64,000 nucleotides of DNA from the NCBI RefSeq assembly GCF_025802015.1, contig NZ_JAOYFC010000002.1, forward strand, positions 744,001 through 808,000. The letters run 5' to 3'. Position 1 is the stretch's first letter, and each line of letters opens with the position of its first letter. Both the position numbers and the translations under genes were made by a program. The notes beneath the pieces are model-generated. The model was not told the DNA's origin. It saw only the letters and a program-made list of their open reading frames with translations, and made no database searches. The DNA comes from Falsihalocynthiibacter halioticoli (lineage in GTDB: Bacteria > Pseudomonadota > Alphaproteobacteria > Rhodobacterales > Rhodobacteraceae). Below are positions 24,573-32,600 of the stretch, piece after piece.

Positions 24573-26021
24573 ATGACATTAGATTATGAGAATTCCAAGT
24601 TACCGCCCTTCTTACTTCTTGATGAGCCAAAACTCTCATTTAATGAAGATGGAACTAAGCAAGATGTAAGTCCACTCCGAGGTTTGGATCGCTTTGGCCC
24701 CCACTCTGGAGAAGTGTTCCCGAACTATACTCCACAGGTTCGACTAGCCACGATGGGGCCACGTAGCGGTTGGCCTCGTATGAGGGAATTGGTCAATACT
24801 CTTCGATCACACCACGCACCCGCAGACAGAAAAGACTACGTGCCGTCCTTCAGGGGATTTGAAGCAGTGTTTGGCGTGCCGTTAGTTGCCGCTTCAAAAA
24901 GTGCTCATATCAAATGGGATGACGATCTGAATGTGATCGCTCCGGGTCAGCCCCCACGTCAGCAACTTCATAAAGCACTACGGGAAGGGTTGGACAGGTT
25001 AAGCCTCGTAAGAGATCAATTTGATGTCGTGCTTGTTCACTTGCCCGAAATGTGGAGGGCCGCCTCCAGAGCCGAAGGTTTCGACGCCCACGATGAGCTG
25101 AAGGCTCTGGGAGCGGCGAAAGGTATTCCAACGCAGGTGATCAATGATCGTACTTTTTCGTTTAGTTATAAGGCATCTCTAGCATGGCGGTTGTCGATTG
25201 CACTTTATGTCAAGGCGGGCGGCGTGCCATGGAAGCTAGGGCCGTTACCCGGTGTACCCGACCAAACTGCCTACATCGGTCTCGCTTATTCCCTTCGAAA
25301 GACCACCGAGGGAACTAAGTTTGTTACTTGTTGCTCACAGGTGTTCGATGCCGATGGCGGGGGGATGCAGTTTGTCGCTTATGAAGCACGAGATCCCCAC
25401 GAAGACACTCTCGAAATGCGCAGGAACCCATATTTATCCCGCAGCGATATGCGTGCAGTTATGGCGCGTAGCCTAAGCCTCTATCGATCAAGAAACGGTG
25501 GTGCTTCGCCGCGTAGGCTAGTTGTTCACAAGACAACGGCCTACAAACAAGCGGAAATCGAAGGAGTACTGGATGCAACTTCTGCAATTCCTGAGGTCGA
25601 GTGCATAGAAGTTAGCCAATCGTCGGCGTGGCGGTCTGTTTGGTTAACTGAGAACAAGGGGAAAGGAGGTCCAAGCAAGCCAGATGGGTTCCCTGTACCG
25701 AGGGGAACGACGCTGGTTCACTCAGGATGTTCGGCTCTGGTCTGGGTCGCAGGCAACGCACCAGAAGCGTCACTACAGCGTAATTATTACCAAGGTAAAA
25801 AGAGTATTCCCCAGCCTCTAAAGCTGGTCAGGCATACCGGCTCGGGTCCTCTGGAATGCACGGCACTTGAGGCGCTCGCGCTTACGAAGATGGATTGGAA
25901 CAACGACGCACTTTATGATCCTGTTCCGGTAACAATCAGATACTCCCAAACTCTGGCAAAAACCATTGCCAGCGTGCCCAGCCTCCCCGGGAGAGAATAC
26001 CCATATCGTCTGTTTATGTAG
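24573..26021 (+). CDS. Short prokaryotic Argonaute (MID-PIWI), SPARSA sensor subunit
   Basis: A 482-residue short pAgo with only MID and PIWI domains; N and PAZ domains are absent, as usual for this clade. The MID 5'-phosphate pocket is visible in SYKASLAWRLSIALYVKAGG (Y199, K200, K214) followed by VPWKL. The PIWI domain begins near 230. Its first catalytic Asp is missing (AYIGLAYSLRK) and so is the second (LVVHKTTAYKQ), so target slicing is not expected. The protein should bind a guide and trigger the SIR2-APAZ partner. It starts 2 bases after the partner stop with AAGGG ahead and ends in the typical hydrophobic YRLFM. Together the two genes define a SPARSA-type system. Confidence 0.92.
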   Translation: MTLDYENSKLPPFLLLDEPKLSFNEDGTKQDVSPLRGLDRFGPHSGEVFPNYTPQVRLATMGPRSGWPRMRELVNTLRSHHAPADRKDYVPSFRGFEAVFGVPLVAASKSAHIKWDDDLNVIAPGQPPRQQLHKALREGLDRLSLVRDQFDVVLVHLPEMWRAASRAEGFDAHDELKALGAAKGIPTQVINDRTFSFSYKASLAWRLSIALYVKAGGVPWKLGPLPGVPDQTAYIGLAYSLRKTTEGTKFVTCCSQVFDADGGGMQFVAYEARDPHEDTLEMRRNPYLSRSDMRAVMARSLSLYRSRNGGASPRRLVVHKTTAYKQAEIEGVLDATSAIPEVECIEVSQSSAWRSVWLTENKGKGGPSKPDGFPVPRGTTLVHSGCSALVWVAGNAPEASLQRNYYQGKKSIPQPLKLVRHTGSGPLECTALEALALTKMDWNNDALYDPVPVTIRYSQTLAKTIASVPSLPGREYPYRLFM

Positions 26022-26065
26022 GACTTACTTACGTTTAGACGAATATTTGATAAGGAATTGGATGA

Positions 26066-27475
26066 ATGGTCGAGTGGCATTGCCAAAGTGCTTCGGAGTT
26101 GAATGACACCATTGACTCTTTGCCGCCGGGTCTCTTGTTTCGCGGTCAGACCAAGGAATATCTAAGGGCCGATGGAGGTCCCGATCTTCGCTCATCTATT
26201 GACCGGCACGGCTGTGTCCCGGACCGAATGCTCAAATGGTGGCAATACTCTCGGTTTATTCTCGGAACCTTTGTCAAGTCCTTCGACATGGCAAGCGACC
26301 TAGCGACTGATCAGGCCATCTTACAGCACTATGGTTGGCGGTCATTTTTCTTGGATGCCTCCTCGTCCGCCCAAGTGGCTGCTTGGTTCGCGGGTCACAA
26401 ATACAAATCCAAACGAGAAATTGAGTTAGTAGAAGACTGCTGGGAAGATCCCGTTTTCGCCATTCGCGAAGAGGCGTTCTACGAGCCTGCAGGAGACCAA
26501 GTCGCATGTTTGTATGCCATCGGAGGAAAAGGGCTGCGACGGAACGATATTGACGCAGTGGATTTGGTTGAAATCGCGACAGAGGCGGGCAGCCACAGAT
26601 GTAGCGCTCAATCCGCCTTCATGGTTGGCCCACTTAATGGAAACCTGCCCGATGACTGTATCGTGGCAAAGATTTTCGCGCCAACTAGCGTCTTTAGGGA
26701 ATTCGCGGCCCAAGACAGCTCGTTGACCCAAGAAGGCCTGTTTCCCCCGTCATCTTCCGATCCATTTTTAGCCGCACTTAGCTCGGTGCCGTGGGTGAAA
26801 AGATATATTGACGAAGAAAAAGTGGGTATCGACTTTTTTGATAGAGGCCTTGGATTGCCCGAGTACAACGTGAGATCCATGAAACGAAACGGACCAGCGG
26901 TTTGCTTCTATCGCAGATTTTGGATTGCCGACACTCTTCCTGAAGATTCAGTCTTCTCTGAAACCCATTTCTACCTGAGTGGAGAGACCCTATTTCATGG
27001 CGCAGCTGGGAGTCTCTCAGAATTCCCCAAGATAACTGAGTTGTTGACTGACGTCGTCTCAGTAGCCGTAGAATTGGACGGGCTTGTAGCCTACCCCTAT
27101 GCGCAAGGAGGATCGTTTGCAAAAGGCATATATCTTGAGCGCCAAGAGGACGGAAGTATCCTACTTACCGAACTGGCCGTAGAACAACATGGGCTTAGAC
27201 CAGCAGGGTTTGGTATTACGCGCGGCGTCTACTACATGCCAAGCGAAGAAGGGGATTGGAAACAAATCTCTCACCCGGAAGAATGTGATTGCGGACACGA
27301 AACCCATCACAGACATCATCTTGTAGTTGCCTCGCACTTCGAGAATGCGTTGGCGAGTGGCGAGTTTACCAATGTGAGAAAACGCATATTTGCATCTGAA
27401 GGAGTTACTGTAACGAGTGATCCTGCTGTGATTGAAATCATGAAGCTTGAGGACATGGTAACCTCAGAAAAGTGA
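26066..27475 (+). CDS. FRG-domain protein linked to SPARSA
   Basis: A 469-residue protein. The N-terminal third carries the FRG domain: LLFRGQTKEYLR (FRGQ 25-28), then QAILQHYGWRSFFLDASSSA and QVAAWFAGH, the conserved HYG..(L)D..S core. FRG domains occur in phage and island genes and have no settled biochemical role. The middle is unassigned. The C-terminal part has a Cys/His cluster (C407, C409, H411, H414, H415, H417, H418) that could bind metal. It starts 44 bases after the Argonaute stop, same strand, with AAGGAA upstream, and no terminator is visible between, so co-transcription is likely. It may be an added effector, a regulator, or a separate defence gene. It is the last gene before the right core. 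Confidence 0.75.
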   Translation: MVEWHCQSASELNDTIDSLPPGLLFRGQTKEYLRADGGPDLRSSIDRHGCVPDRMLKWWQYSRFILGTFVKSFDMASDLATDQAILQHYGWRSFFLDASSSAQVAAWFAGHKYKSKREIELVEDCWEDPVFAIREEAFYEPAGDQVACLYAIGGKGLRRNDIDAVDLVEIATEAGSHRCSAQSAFMVGPLNGNLPDDCIVAKIFAPTSVFREFAAQDSSLTQEGLFPPSSSDPFLAALSSVPWVKRYIDEEKVGIDFFDRGLGLPEYNVRSMKRNGPAVCFYRRFWIADTLPEDSVFSETHFYLSGETLFHGAAGSLSEFPKITELLTDVVSVAVELDGLVAYPYAQGGSFAKGIYLERQEDGSILLTELAVEQHGLRPAGFGITRGVYYMPSEEGDWKQISHPEECDCGHETHHRHHLVVASHFENALASGEFTNVRKRIFASEGVTVTSDPAVIEIMKLEDMVTSEK

Positions 27476-27508
27476 ACAGCGACGCATGAACAGTCCATGC
27501 GCTCTTGA

Positions 27509-27524
27509 TACCCCAGTGATACCC
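27509..27524 (+). repeat. Putative arm site, right end of element 2
   Basis: TACCCCAGTGATACCC, identical to 13128-13143, 63 bases left of the 51-base core. Confidence 0.55.
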
Positions 27525-27587
27525 GAGGTGATATTCACATCGATTAGATCACCAGAGACTTGTGATAAGGCATTGTTCTTGCTTGAT

Positions 27588-27638
27588 TTAAATGGTGCCC
27601 GGGGGCGGAATCGAACCACCGACACGAGGATTTTCAAT
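27588..27638. repeat. Right att core of element 2, inside tRNA-Phe
   Basis: The 51 bases shared with 12943-12993. They cover 5 bases beyond the CCA plus the acceptor 3' strand, T arm, variable loop and anticodon loop. The intact tRNA continues to the right, so the gene stays functional after insertion. Confidence 0.9.
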
Positions 27639-27667
27639 CCACTGCTCTACCCCTGAGCTACCCGGGC
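27593..27667 (-). tRNA. tRNA-Phe (GAA)
   Basis: Seventy-five bases with encoded CCA. The acceptor stem GCCCGGG/CCCGGGC, the D arm (AGCTCAG), the anticodon loop TTGAAAA (anticodon GAA) and the T arm (GGTTCGATTCC) are all present. It is the integration target for the elements on its left and lies downstream of yacG. Confidence 0.97.
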
Positions 27668-27745
27668 ACGGGGAACGTTTTCACGTTCGGGTCGCGGTGT
27701 TCTAGACGCGCTAAAAGGTGGTGTCTAGAGGCAAATCGCAAAAAA

Positions 27746-27928
27746 TCAGTGTGGTTTGCGATTTGTTTTTTCTAACTCATCTCGAAGTGCGCTCAAATCG
27801 TCTTCTTCTTCGGAGGGTGCAGTGTAGGTTCCGTTGAACCAACGGCCCAAATCGATGTCTGCACAGTTCTTTGAACAGAAGGGACGATATTTCTTATCAG
27901 AATCCTTTGAACAAATCGGACAACTCAT
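27746..27928 (-). CDS. yacG: YacG, zinc-binding DNA gyrase inhibitor
   Basis: A 60-residue protein with four Cys in the YacG pattern (CPIC ... FCSKNC), followed by DLGRWFNGTY, the conserved family segment. YacG binds zinc and inhibits gyrase through GyrB. The ATG at 27926-27928 overlaps the RNase stop as ATGA, so this start is chosen over the TTG at 27937. The acidic tail is typical. It ends the housekeeping operon before tRNA-Phe. Confidence 0.92.
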   Translation of the reverse strand: MSCPICSKDSDKKYRPFCSKNCADIDLGRWFNGTYTAPSEEEDDLSALRDELEKTNRKPH

Positions 27929-28956
27929 TCTACGCAATCCTTAAGCGGCAACCGTTCGCGTTTTCGTTGCAGTTCATAGTGGCCAAGCGGCGTAAAGCCC
28001 ACAAGCGCAGTGTCAATCGAATCGGCCTTAAAGGCCGCGCGCAACACGCTTTCAAAGGTCTGCCGGTCTTTCTTGGTCATTGGAGCGAGATCGAGAGTTA
28101 TCTGCCCGCCGAGACCACGAATGCGCATTTGCCGCGGAAGGTCGCGAGCAGCGGCGATATTTGCCTTAAGGCCCGCTGCAACGGATGTATCTCCGCCCGT
28201 ATTGATATCAACCGCTACAAGCGCGCGTGTCGGCTCGACATACATGCTGGCCCCGCCGCTCAATGGCACGTAGTCATCAAGCGTTTCAGAAACCATGCTA
28301 TCGATTTCGTAATCAGCAAAACTTCCTTCATTCGCCGCCATCACATCCGGCGCGGGCCAATCACGCCACGCAAGCAATTGAGCATCGGGGCCATCAAGCA
28401 AAAGCTCCGCTCCGTTGTCGTCAGCATCAAGGACGCCATCGGCCTGCCCCAACATGAGCGCTATGTCATCGGCGATTTCTTCATGGTCTGAATGCTCACA
28501 GATCGAGCGGAGGATGAGGCCGTGTGGCACACCCTCCATCATAGACTTGGCCAACTCCATCAATTCGTCGCGGATGTCGTCATCGCGGATCGCGCGGCTG
28601 ATATTCACGCCGGGTGCATTTGGCGTCACAATCGCGTAGCGACTTTTGAATAGAATTTTCTGAGTAACAGGAACGGCTTTCCCTTCTTCGGCAAAGCCTG
28701 TGACTTGCACGAAAATAGACTGCCCGGGCGCGAGCCCCTTACCTTGGCGCAGAAATGCGGTGCCGTCAGGTATCCGCAGCATCATACCGCCCTGCCCTTT
28801 CAGCGGACGATCACAGATGGCACGGTAAATCGTTCCCGGCACGGGCATTTCCTGCGCAGCGGGATCAATCAGAAGATCGGTTAACTTCCCATCAACCAAC
28901 ATCGCAGCCGCACCACGGCCCTTCCATTGATCTAATGCAACAACACTGCCCTTCAT
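27925..28956 (-). CDS. Ribonuclease E/G family protein
   Basis: A 343-residue RNase E/G-type endoribonuclease. The catalytic part is visible: ALVAVDINTGGD (first metal-binding Asp) and GGQITLDLAPM (second), with the preceding SGGASMYVEPTRAL strand. It is shorter than RNase G of enterobacteria and has no long C-terminal scaffold. The first 120 residues form the S1-like and RNase H-like parts. The ATG at 28956 overlaps the end of maf by 4 bases. It cleaves single-stranded RNA in processing and decay. A second, full-length RNase E is usual in this group but would lie outside the window. Confidence 0.9.
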   Translation of the reverse strand: MKGSVVALDQWKGRGAAAMLVDGKLTDLLIDPAAQEMPVPGTIYRAICDRPLKGQGGMMLRIPDGTAFLRQGKGLAPGQSIFVQVTGFAEEGKAVPVTQKILFKSRYAIVTPNAPGVNISRAIRDDDIRDELMELAKSMMEGVPHGLILRSICEHSDHEEIADDIALMLGQADGVLDADDNGAELLLDGPDAQLLAWRDWPAPDVMAANEGSFADYEIDSMVSETLDDYVPLSGGASMYVEPTRALVAVDINTGGDTSVAAGLKANIAAARDLPRQMRIRGLGGQITLDLAPMTKKDRQTFESVLRAAFKADSIDTALVGFTPLGHYELQRKRERLPLKDCVE

Positions 28957-29525
28957 GCGCCCTCCAGCGGGTAACCCGCGCTTTCTAACAGTTGCGCGGT
29001 TTCTGTGAGCGGCAAACCAACAACGCCCGTATAGGAACCATTAATCCACGGGATGAACCGCGCCGCATAGCCCTGAATACCATAGGCTCCTGCTTTGCCC
29101 TGCCATTCACCTGTGACGATGTAAGCGTTGATATCAGCTTCTGTCAGTTGCTTCATCCGCAAGATGGTAACAGTTTCTTTCTCGGCAATCTTATCGCCTA
29201 CGCGCAGCGCGACAGCAGTAACAACACGATGGCGGCGCCCCGAAAGGCGGCGAAGATAATCGCGCGCCTCGGCTTCATCAGTTGGCTTGCCGAGGATACG
29301 ACGGCCAATCGCCACAATCGTATCCGCGCTCAAAACAATCTCGTCCGGCGCAGCCTGAACCGCTTTCGCCTTTTCACGCGCAAGCCTTTGGCAATACGGG
29401 CGCGGATATTCGCCCACTTGGGGCGTCTCATCTATATCCGCAGGGCGCACAGCGTCAGGCACCACGCCAATCTGTTTGAGGAGTTCGGCGCGGCGTGGGC
29501 TTGCAGACCCTAAGATCAAACGCAT
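28953..29525 (-). CDS. maf: Maf-family nucleotide pyrophosphatase
   Basis: A 190-residue protein of the Maf family, which hydrolyses non-canonical or excess nucleoside triphosphates. Diagnostic are the start RLILGSASPRRAELLKQIG, the VLSADTIVAIG segment with its catalytic Asp, RLSGRRHRVVTAV and the end GYAARFIPWINGSYTGVVGLP. Length is normal. It sits between infA (3-base gap) and the RNase gene (4-base overlap). Confidence 0.94.
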   Translation of the reverse strand: MRLILGSASPRRAELLKQIGVVPDAVRPADIDETPQVGEYPRPYCQRLAREKAKAVQAAPDEIVLSADTIVAIGRRILGKPTDEAEARDYLRRLSGRRHRVVTAVALRVGDKIAEKETVTILRMKQLTEADINAYIVTGEWQGKAGAYGIQGYAARFIPWINGSYTGVVGLPLTETAQLLESAGYPLEGA

Positions 29526-29528
29526 CGC

Positions 29529-29747
29529 CTACTTGAAGCGATAGTTGATGCGACCTTTGGTGAGGTCATAAGGCGTCATGGCGACTTGGACTTTGTCACC
29601 GGCAAGAACGCGGATACGGTTCTTGCGCATTTTGCCTGCCATATGCGCGATGATCTCATGGCCGTTTTCCAGCTCGACCCGAAACGTCGCGTTTGGCAGA
29701 AGCTCCCTGACGACACCTGGAAATTCGAGCTCTTCTTCCTTGGCCAT
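29529..29747 (-). CDS. infA: Translation initiation factor IF-1
   Basis: A 72-residue S1-fold protein, full length and typical: AKEEELEFPGVVRELLPNA, then HMAGKMRKNRIRVLAGD and the end TKGRINYRFK. It binds the ribosomal A site during initiation. GGAGAG stands 7 bases before the ATG. Upstream, 29771-29788 forms a perfect 7-base hairpin (CTCGTGC/GCACGAG) in the leader. The 113-base gap behind it is the longest gap between neighbouring genes of this cluster, so infA probably has its own promoter. Confidence 0.97.
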   Translation of the reverse strand: MAKEEELEFPGVVRELLPNATFRVELENGHEIIAHMAGKMRKNRIRVLAGDKVQVAMTPYDLTKGRINYRFK

Positions 29748-29770
29748 GGTCTCTCCTATTCGTTACCTTT

Positions 29771-29788
29771 CTCGTGCCAGTGCACGAG
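29771..29788 (-). promoter_or_regulatory. Hairpin in the infA leader
   Basis: CTCGTGC (29771-29777) and GCACGAG (29782-29788) with a 4-base loop, about 24 bases upstream of the infA ATG. No T-run follows on the minus strand, so it is a leader or mRNA-end hairpin rather than a clear terminator. Confidence 0.45.
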
Positions 29789-29860
29789 CGCCTCTTAAAT
29801 GCGCGTCATTTTCGCATTTTTCAAGGACAACTTGGCGTGAAACACAGGAATTTGCGCGAA

Positions 29861-30322
29861 TTAGAGCGGATTCTCGGGCGTTCCGAACCGTTCTAGCAAC
29901 TGCTTTTTGATTTGGTCGCGCGTTTGCCGGTATGACTGCAGCCGATCTTCGCGCGTTTCTCCGAGTCCAGTCGGGTCCAGAACAGGCCAGTACTCAACCG
30001 AAAGATGGAACAAACGCGTCAAATCCAAAGCGCGGCGCTGGCTCGCTGGCGACAACGCAATCACGAGATCAAAACTAGATAAATCGTCGCCCCAATCCTG
30101 CATGTCGTCGAAAGAGCGGCTCTTGTGTCGAGAAAGCTCGACACCTAACTCGCTGCACACCGCAATCGCAAATCCATCAATTTCAAGATCGTTGTGAACG
30201 CCAACCGATTGAATATAAATCGATTTGCCGTACATGGCCTTCATGATCCCCTCTGCCATTGGCGAACGTACAGAGTTGTGATCACAGCAAAAAAGGACAG
30301 AGGTCGGGCGGTCGGGGTTCAT
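29861..30322 (-). CDS. Low-molecular-weight phosphotyrosine phosphatase-like protein
   Basis: A 153-residue protein with the CX5R phosphatase loop near the N-terminus (FCCDHNSVRSPMAEG, C13 and R19) and the general-acid segment WPVLDPTG. It fits the low-molecular-weight phosphatase/arsenate reductase fold. Substrate unknown. The start codon is directly next to the stop of the UPF0262 gene, so the two are coupled. Confidence 0.85.
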   Translation of the reverse strand: MNPDRPTSVLFCCDHNSVRSPMAEGIMKAMYGKSIYIQSVGVHNDLEIDGFAIAVCSELGVELSRHKSRSFDDMQDWGDDLSSFDLVIALSPASQRRALDLTRLFHLSVEYWPVLDPTGLGETREDRLQSYRQTRDQIKKQLLERFGTPENPL

Positions 30323-30808
30323 TTATCCCCCGAAATGCAAGACGCAAATAAGCGTAAACAGGCGGCGCGCGGTTGGGTGATCGACTTTGGCCTTTCCTTC
30401 GAGCCGCTCCTGAAGAACGCGGGCACCTTCGTCGTGAATGCCGCGCCGCGCCATATCAATTGCTTCGATTTGACTTGGGGGCAGCTTCTTTACCGCGTCA
30501 AAGTAACTCTCGCAAATCTGGAAATAGTCTCGAACGACCTGTCGAAACGGCCCAAGTGCGAGGTGAAACTCAGCAAGAGGCGCCTCGTCTTCGCTGCGAA
30601 TATCAAACACAAGTCGGCGCTCGCGAATGGCCAAAGTTACGTTGAATGGCCCTTCTTCTGGATCGTGCCCTTCTCTAACAGGCAAAGCAAAGCTGTTGTC
30701 TTCAAGCAGATCGAATATGGCAACGCGGCGCTCCTGTTCGATCTCTGCTGTCGCAGGAGCGCGGCCTTCATCGTCAATCTCGATTGCAACGATGCGATTT
30801 GTTGCCAT
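30323..30808 (-). CDS. UPF0262 family protein
   Basis: A 161-residue protein of the alphaproteobacterial UPF0262 family, known by its position after hisD and by text such as RIVAIEIDDEGRAPATAEIEQERRVAIFDLLEDNSF and the conserved GPFRQVVRDYF..CESYFDAV. Function not established. It lies 4 bases after hisD in the same operon. Domain-poor and cytoplasmic. Confidence 0.85.
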   Translation of the reverse strand: MATNRIVAIEIDDEGRAPATAEIEQERRVAIFDLLEDNSFALPVREGHDPEEGPFNVTLAIRERRLVFDIRSEDEAPLAEFHLALGPFRQVVRDYFQICESYFDAVKKLPPSQIEAIDMARRGIHDEGARVLQERLEGKAKVDHPTARRLFTLICVLHFGG

Positions 30809-30812
30809 GTCG

Positions 30813-32117
30813 TTACCCTTCGTTGATACGGTCCAACCTTGCTCGGATCGAGAGGCCGTGCGCCTCTAGGCTTTCAGATTTAGCCAGCCGTTCAGCCGAT
30901 GGGCCAATCGCGGCCAAGGCTTCTGGTGTCATACGCGAAAGCGTGGTTCGCTTGACGAAATCCATAACAGACAGCCCCGAGGAGAACCGTGCGGAACGCG
31001 CTGTCGGCAGAACATGGTTCGGCCCGCCGATATAATCGCCGATTGCTTCGGGCGTGTACTGACCGATGAAAATCGCACCTGCATGCCTTATCTTGGCAGC
31101 CAAAGCATCAGCATCGTCAACACAAATCTCAAGGTGCTCCGGCGCGATCCGATCAGAAAGCGCTATCGCACACTCCAGATCAGGAACGGTGATCACCGCA
31201 CCAAAGTCACGCCAGCTGGGAGCGGCTATAGCAGCCCGCTCCAACGTTTCGAGCCGTTTTTCAACGGCTTGCGCAACGGCGCGGCCAAATTCTGCGTCAT
31301 CCGTTATCAGAATACTTTGTGCGCTCTCGTCATGCTCAGCCTGACTCAAAAGATCAACGGCTATCCAGTCTGGGTCATTGTTCTTGTCTGCAATCACCAA
31401 AATCTCGCTCGGGCCGGCGATCATATCGATTCCGACCTTGCCAAAAACGCGACGCTTGGCAGCCGCGACAAAAGCATTGCCCGGGCCAGTGATCTTATCA
31501 ACAGGTGCAATAGTTTCAGTGCCATAAGCAAGCGCAGCAATCGCCTGTGCGCCACCTATGCGATAGATCTCATCCACACCAGCAAGGCGCGCCGCAAATA
31601 GTACAAGCGGGTTTACTGCACCATCTGGCGTTGGAACGCAGATCGCGAGACGTTCAACGCCCGCCACCTTTGCGGGAATTGCATTCATCAGAACCGAACT
31701 AGGGTAACTTGCGAGCCCGCCCGGAACGTAAAGCCCCGCCGCGGCAACAGCTGTCCATCGCCAGCCAAGCATTGCGCCGGTATCATCTGTCCAGCTTGCA
31801 TCTTCTGGAAGCTGCTTCTCGTGATAGGCGCGGATACGGGAAGCGGCCAATTCAAGCGCAGCGGCATCTTCGGCGTCAACTTTCGCACATTCTGCTTCAA
31901 TTTCCTCTGGCGAGAACCGCAGCGTCTCGGGCGTGAGCGCGAGTCGGTCGAATTTATTGGTTAGGTCCACAACCGCCGCATCGCCGCGCTTGCGCACATC
32001 TGCAATAATATCGGCAACGACCACATCCACATCGGGGCTGTCTTCACGTTTGGTGCCTAGAAACGCTTGAAACTCGGCATCAAAACCGGTGTCAGAGGCG
32101 TTTAGAAATAGAGGCAT
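30813..32117 (-). CDS. hisD: Histidinol dehydrogenase
   Basis: A 434-residue enzyme catalysing the last two steps of histidine synthesis (L-histidinol to L-histidine with NAD). The signature is intact: DMIAGPSEILVIAD, LLSQAEHDESAQ with its zinc ligands, the catalytic Glu-His pair in DRIAPEHLEIC, and GAIFIGQYTPEAIGDYIGGPNHVLPT. Normal length. It lies in the operon after the DUF2948 gene with a 3-base gap. No attenuator is seen. Confidence 0.97.
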   Translation of the reverse strand: MPLFLNASDTGFDAEFQAFLGTKREDSPDVDVVVADIIADVRKRGDAAVVDLTNKFDRLALTPETLRFSPEEIEAECAKVDAEDAAALELAASRIRAYHEKQLPEDASWTDDTGAMLGWRWTAVAAAGLYVPGGLASYPSSVLMNAIPAKVAGVERLAICVPTPDGAVNPLVLFAARLAGVDEIYRIGGAQAIAALAYGTETIAPVDKITGPGNAFVAAAKRRVFGKVGIDMIAGPSEILVIADKNNDPDWIAVDLLSQAEHDESAQSILITDDAEFGRAVAQAVEKRLETLERAAIAAPSWRDFGAVITVPDLECAIALSDRIAPEHLEICVDDADALAAKIRHAGAIFIGQYTPEAIGDYIGGPNHVLPTARSARFSSGLSVMDFVKRTTLSRMTPEALAAIGPSAERLAKSESLEAHGLSIRARLDRINEG

Positions 32118-32120
32118 AGA

Positions 32121-32600
32121 TCACTCCGGGTGCTGAGGCATAGATTTGGACGGAGCGATATAGGGGCGGGTCACGTCTTGCAATGTGACATTGAGACATT
32201 CCACATCCACGCCAATCAGCCCATCCCCTGCCAGAACCACGAGTATGCGCCCTGTGCCATCTTCACCCGGCTCAAAGCCAATCGACAGGATCGAGAAAAC
32301 AAGGTCTTTGTCGTTCTGATCAATTCCCTGGCTTACAACCCCTGTTGCATCCTCAAAAGTCAGAACGGAACGCACGCGTTCGTAGGGACGATTACGAGCC
32401 TCTGCGTTCGGCGCGTCTTCCCATCTGAACCGGTTAAGAAGAATTGCAAAGCGCCGCTCTTGCGGACGCCAAGCAACTTCGGAAATCGGGAAAACAGCGT
32501 CTTGGGCAACGCTAGAAATAACCTGCAAGTCTTCTTCATCTGCTGCAACAAGTTGCAGCGGTTTCTCTGCGCCGTCTTCAAATGTGGCGTCGTTACTCAT
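32121..32600 (-). CDS. DUF2948 family protein
   Basis: A 159-residue protein of a family found between murA and hisD in this bacterial group. It contains PLQLVAADEEDLQVISSV, VAWRPQERRFAILLNRFRWE and the end LNVTLQDVTRPY, typical of DUF2948. Function unknown. Its start overlaps the murA stop by 4 bases, showing coupling. Confidence 0.88.
   Translation of the reverse strand: MSNDATFEDGAEKPLQLVAADEEDLQVISSVAQDAVFPISEVAWRPQERRFAILLNRFRWEDAPNAEARNRPYERVRSVLTFEDATGVVSQGIDQNDKDLVFSILSIGFEPGEDGTGRILVVLAGDGLIGVDVECLNVTLQDVTRPYIAPSKSMPQHPE

Larger units (their letters stand above)
12943..27638. mobile_element. Satellite-like integrative element 2 in tRNA-Phe, with defence cargo
   Basis: Bounded by the exact 51-base tRNA-Phe repeats. 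A 16-base repeat (TACCCCAGTGATACCC) near each end, at 13128-13143 and 27509-27524, gives a second line of evidence. The centre has a P4-type integrase, an AlpA-like regulator and a primase/helicase, as in phage satellites. Cargo is an HNH-ATPase/HNH module at the left and a SIR2-APAZ/short Argonaute/FRG module at the right. No capsid, packaging or conjugation genes are seen. The integrase is unusually far (3.5 kb) from the nearest core. Confidence 0.8.
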
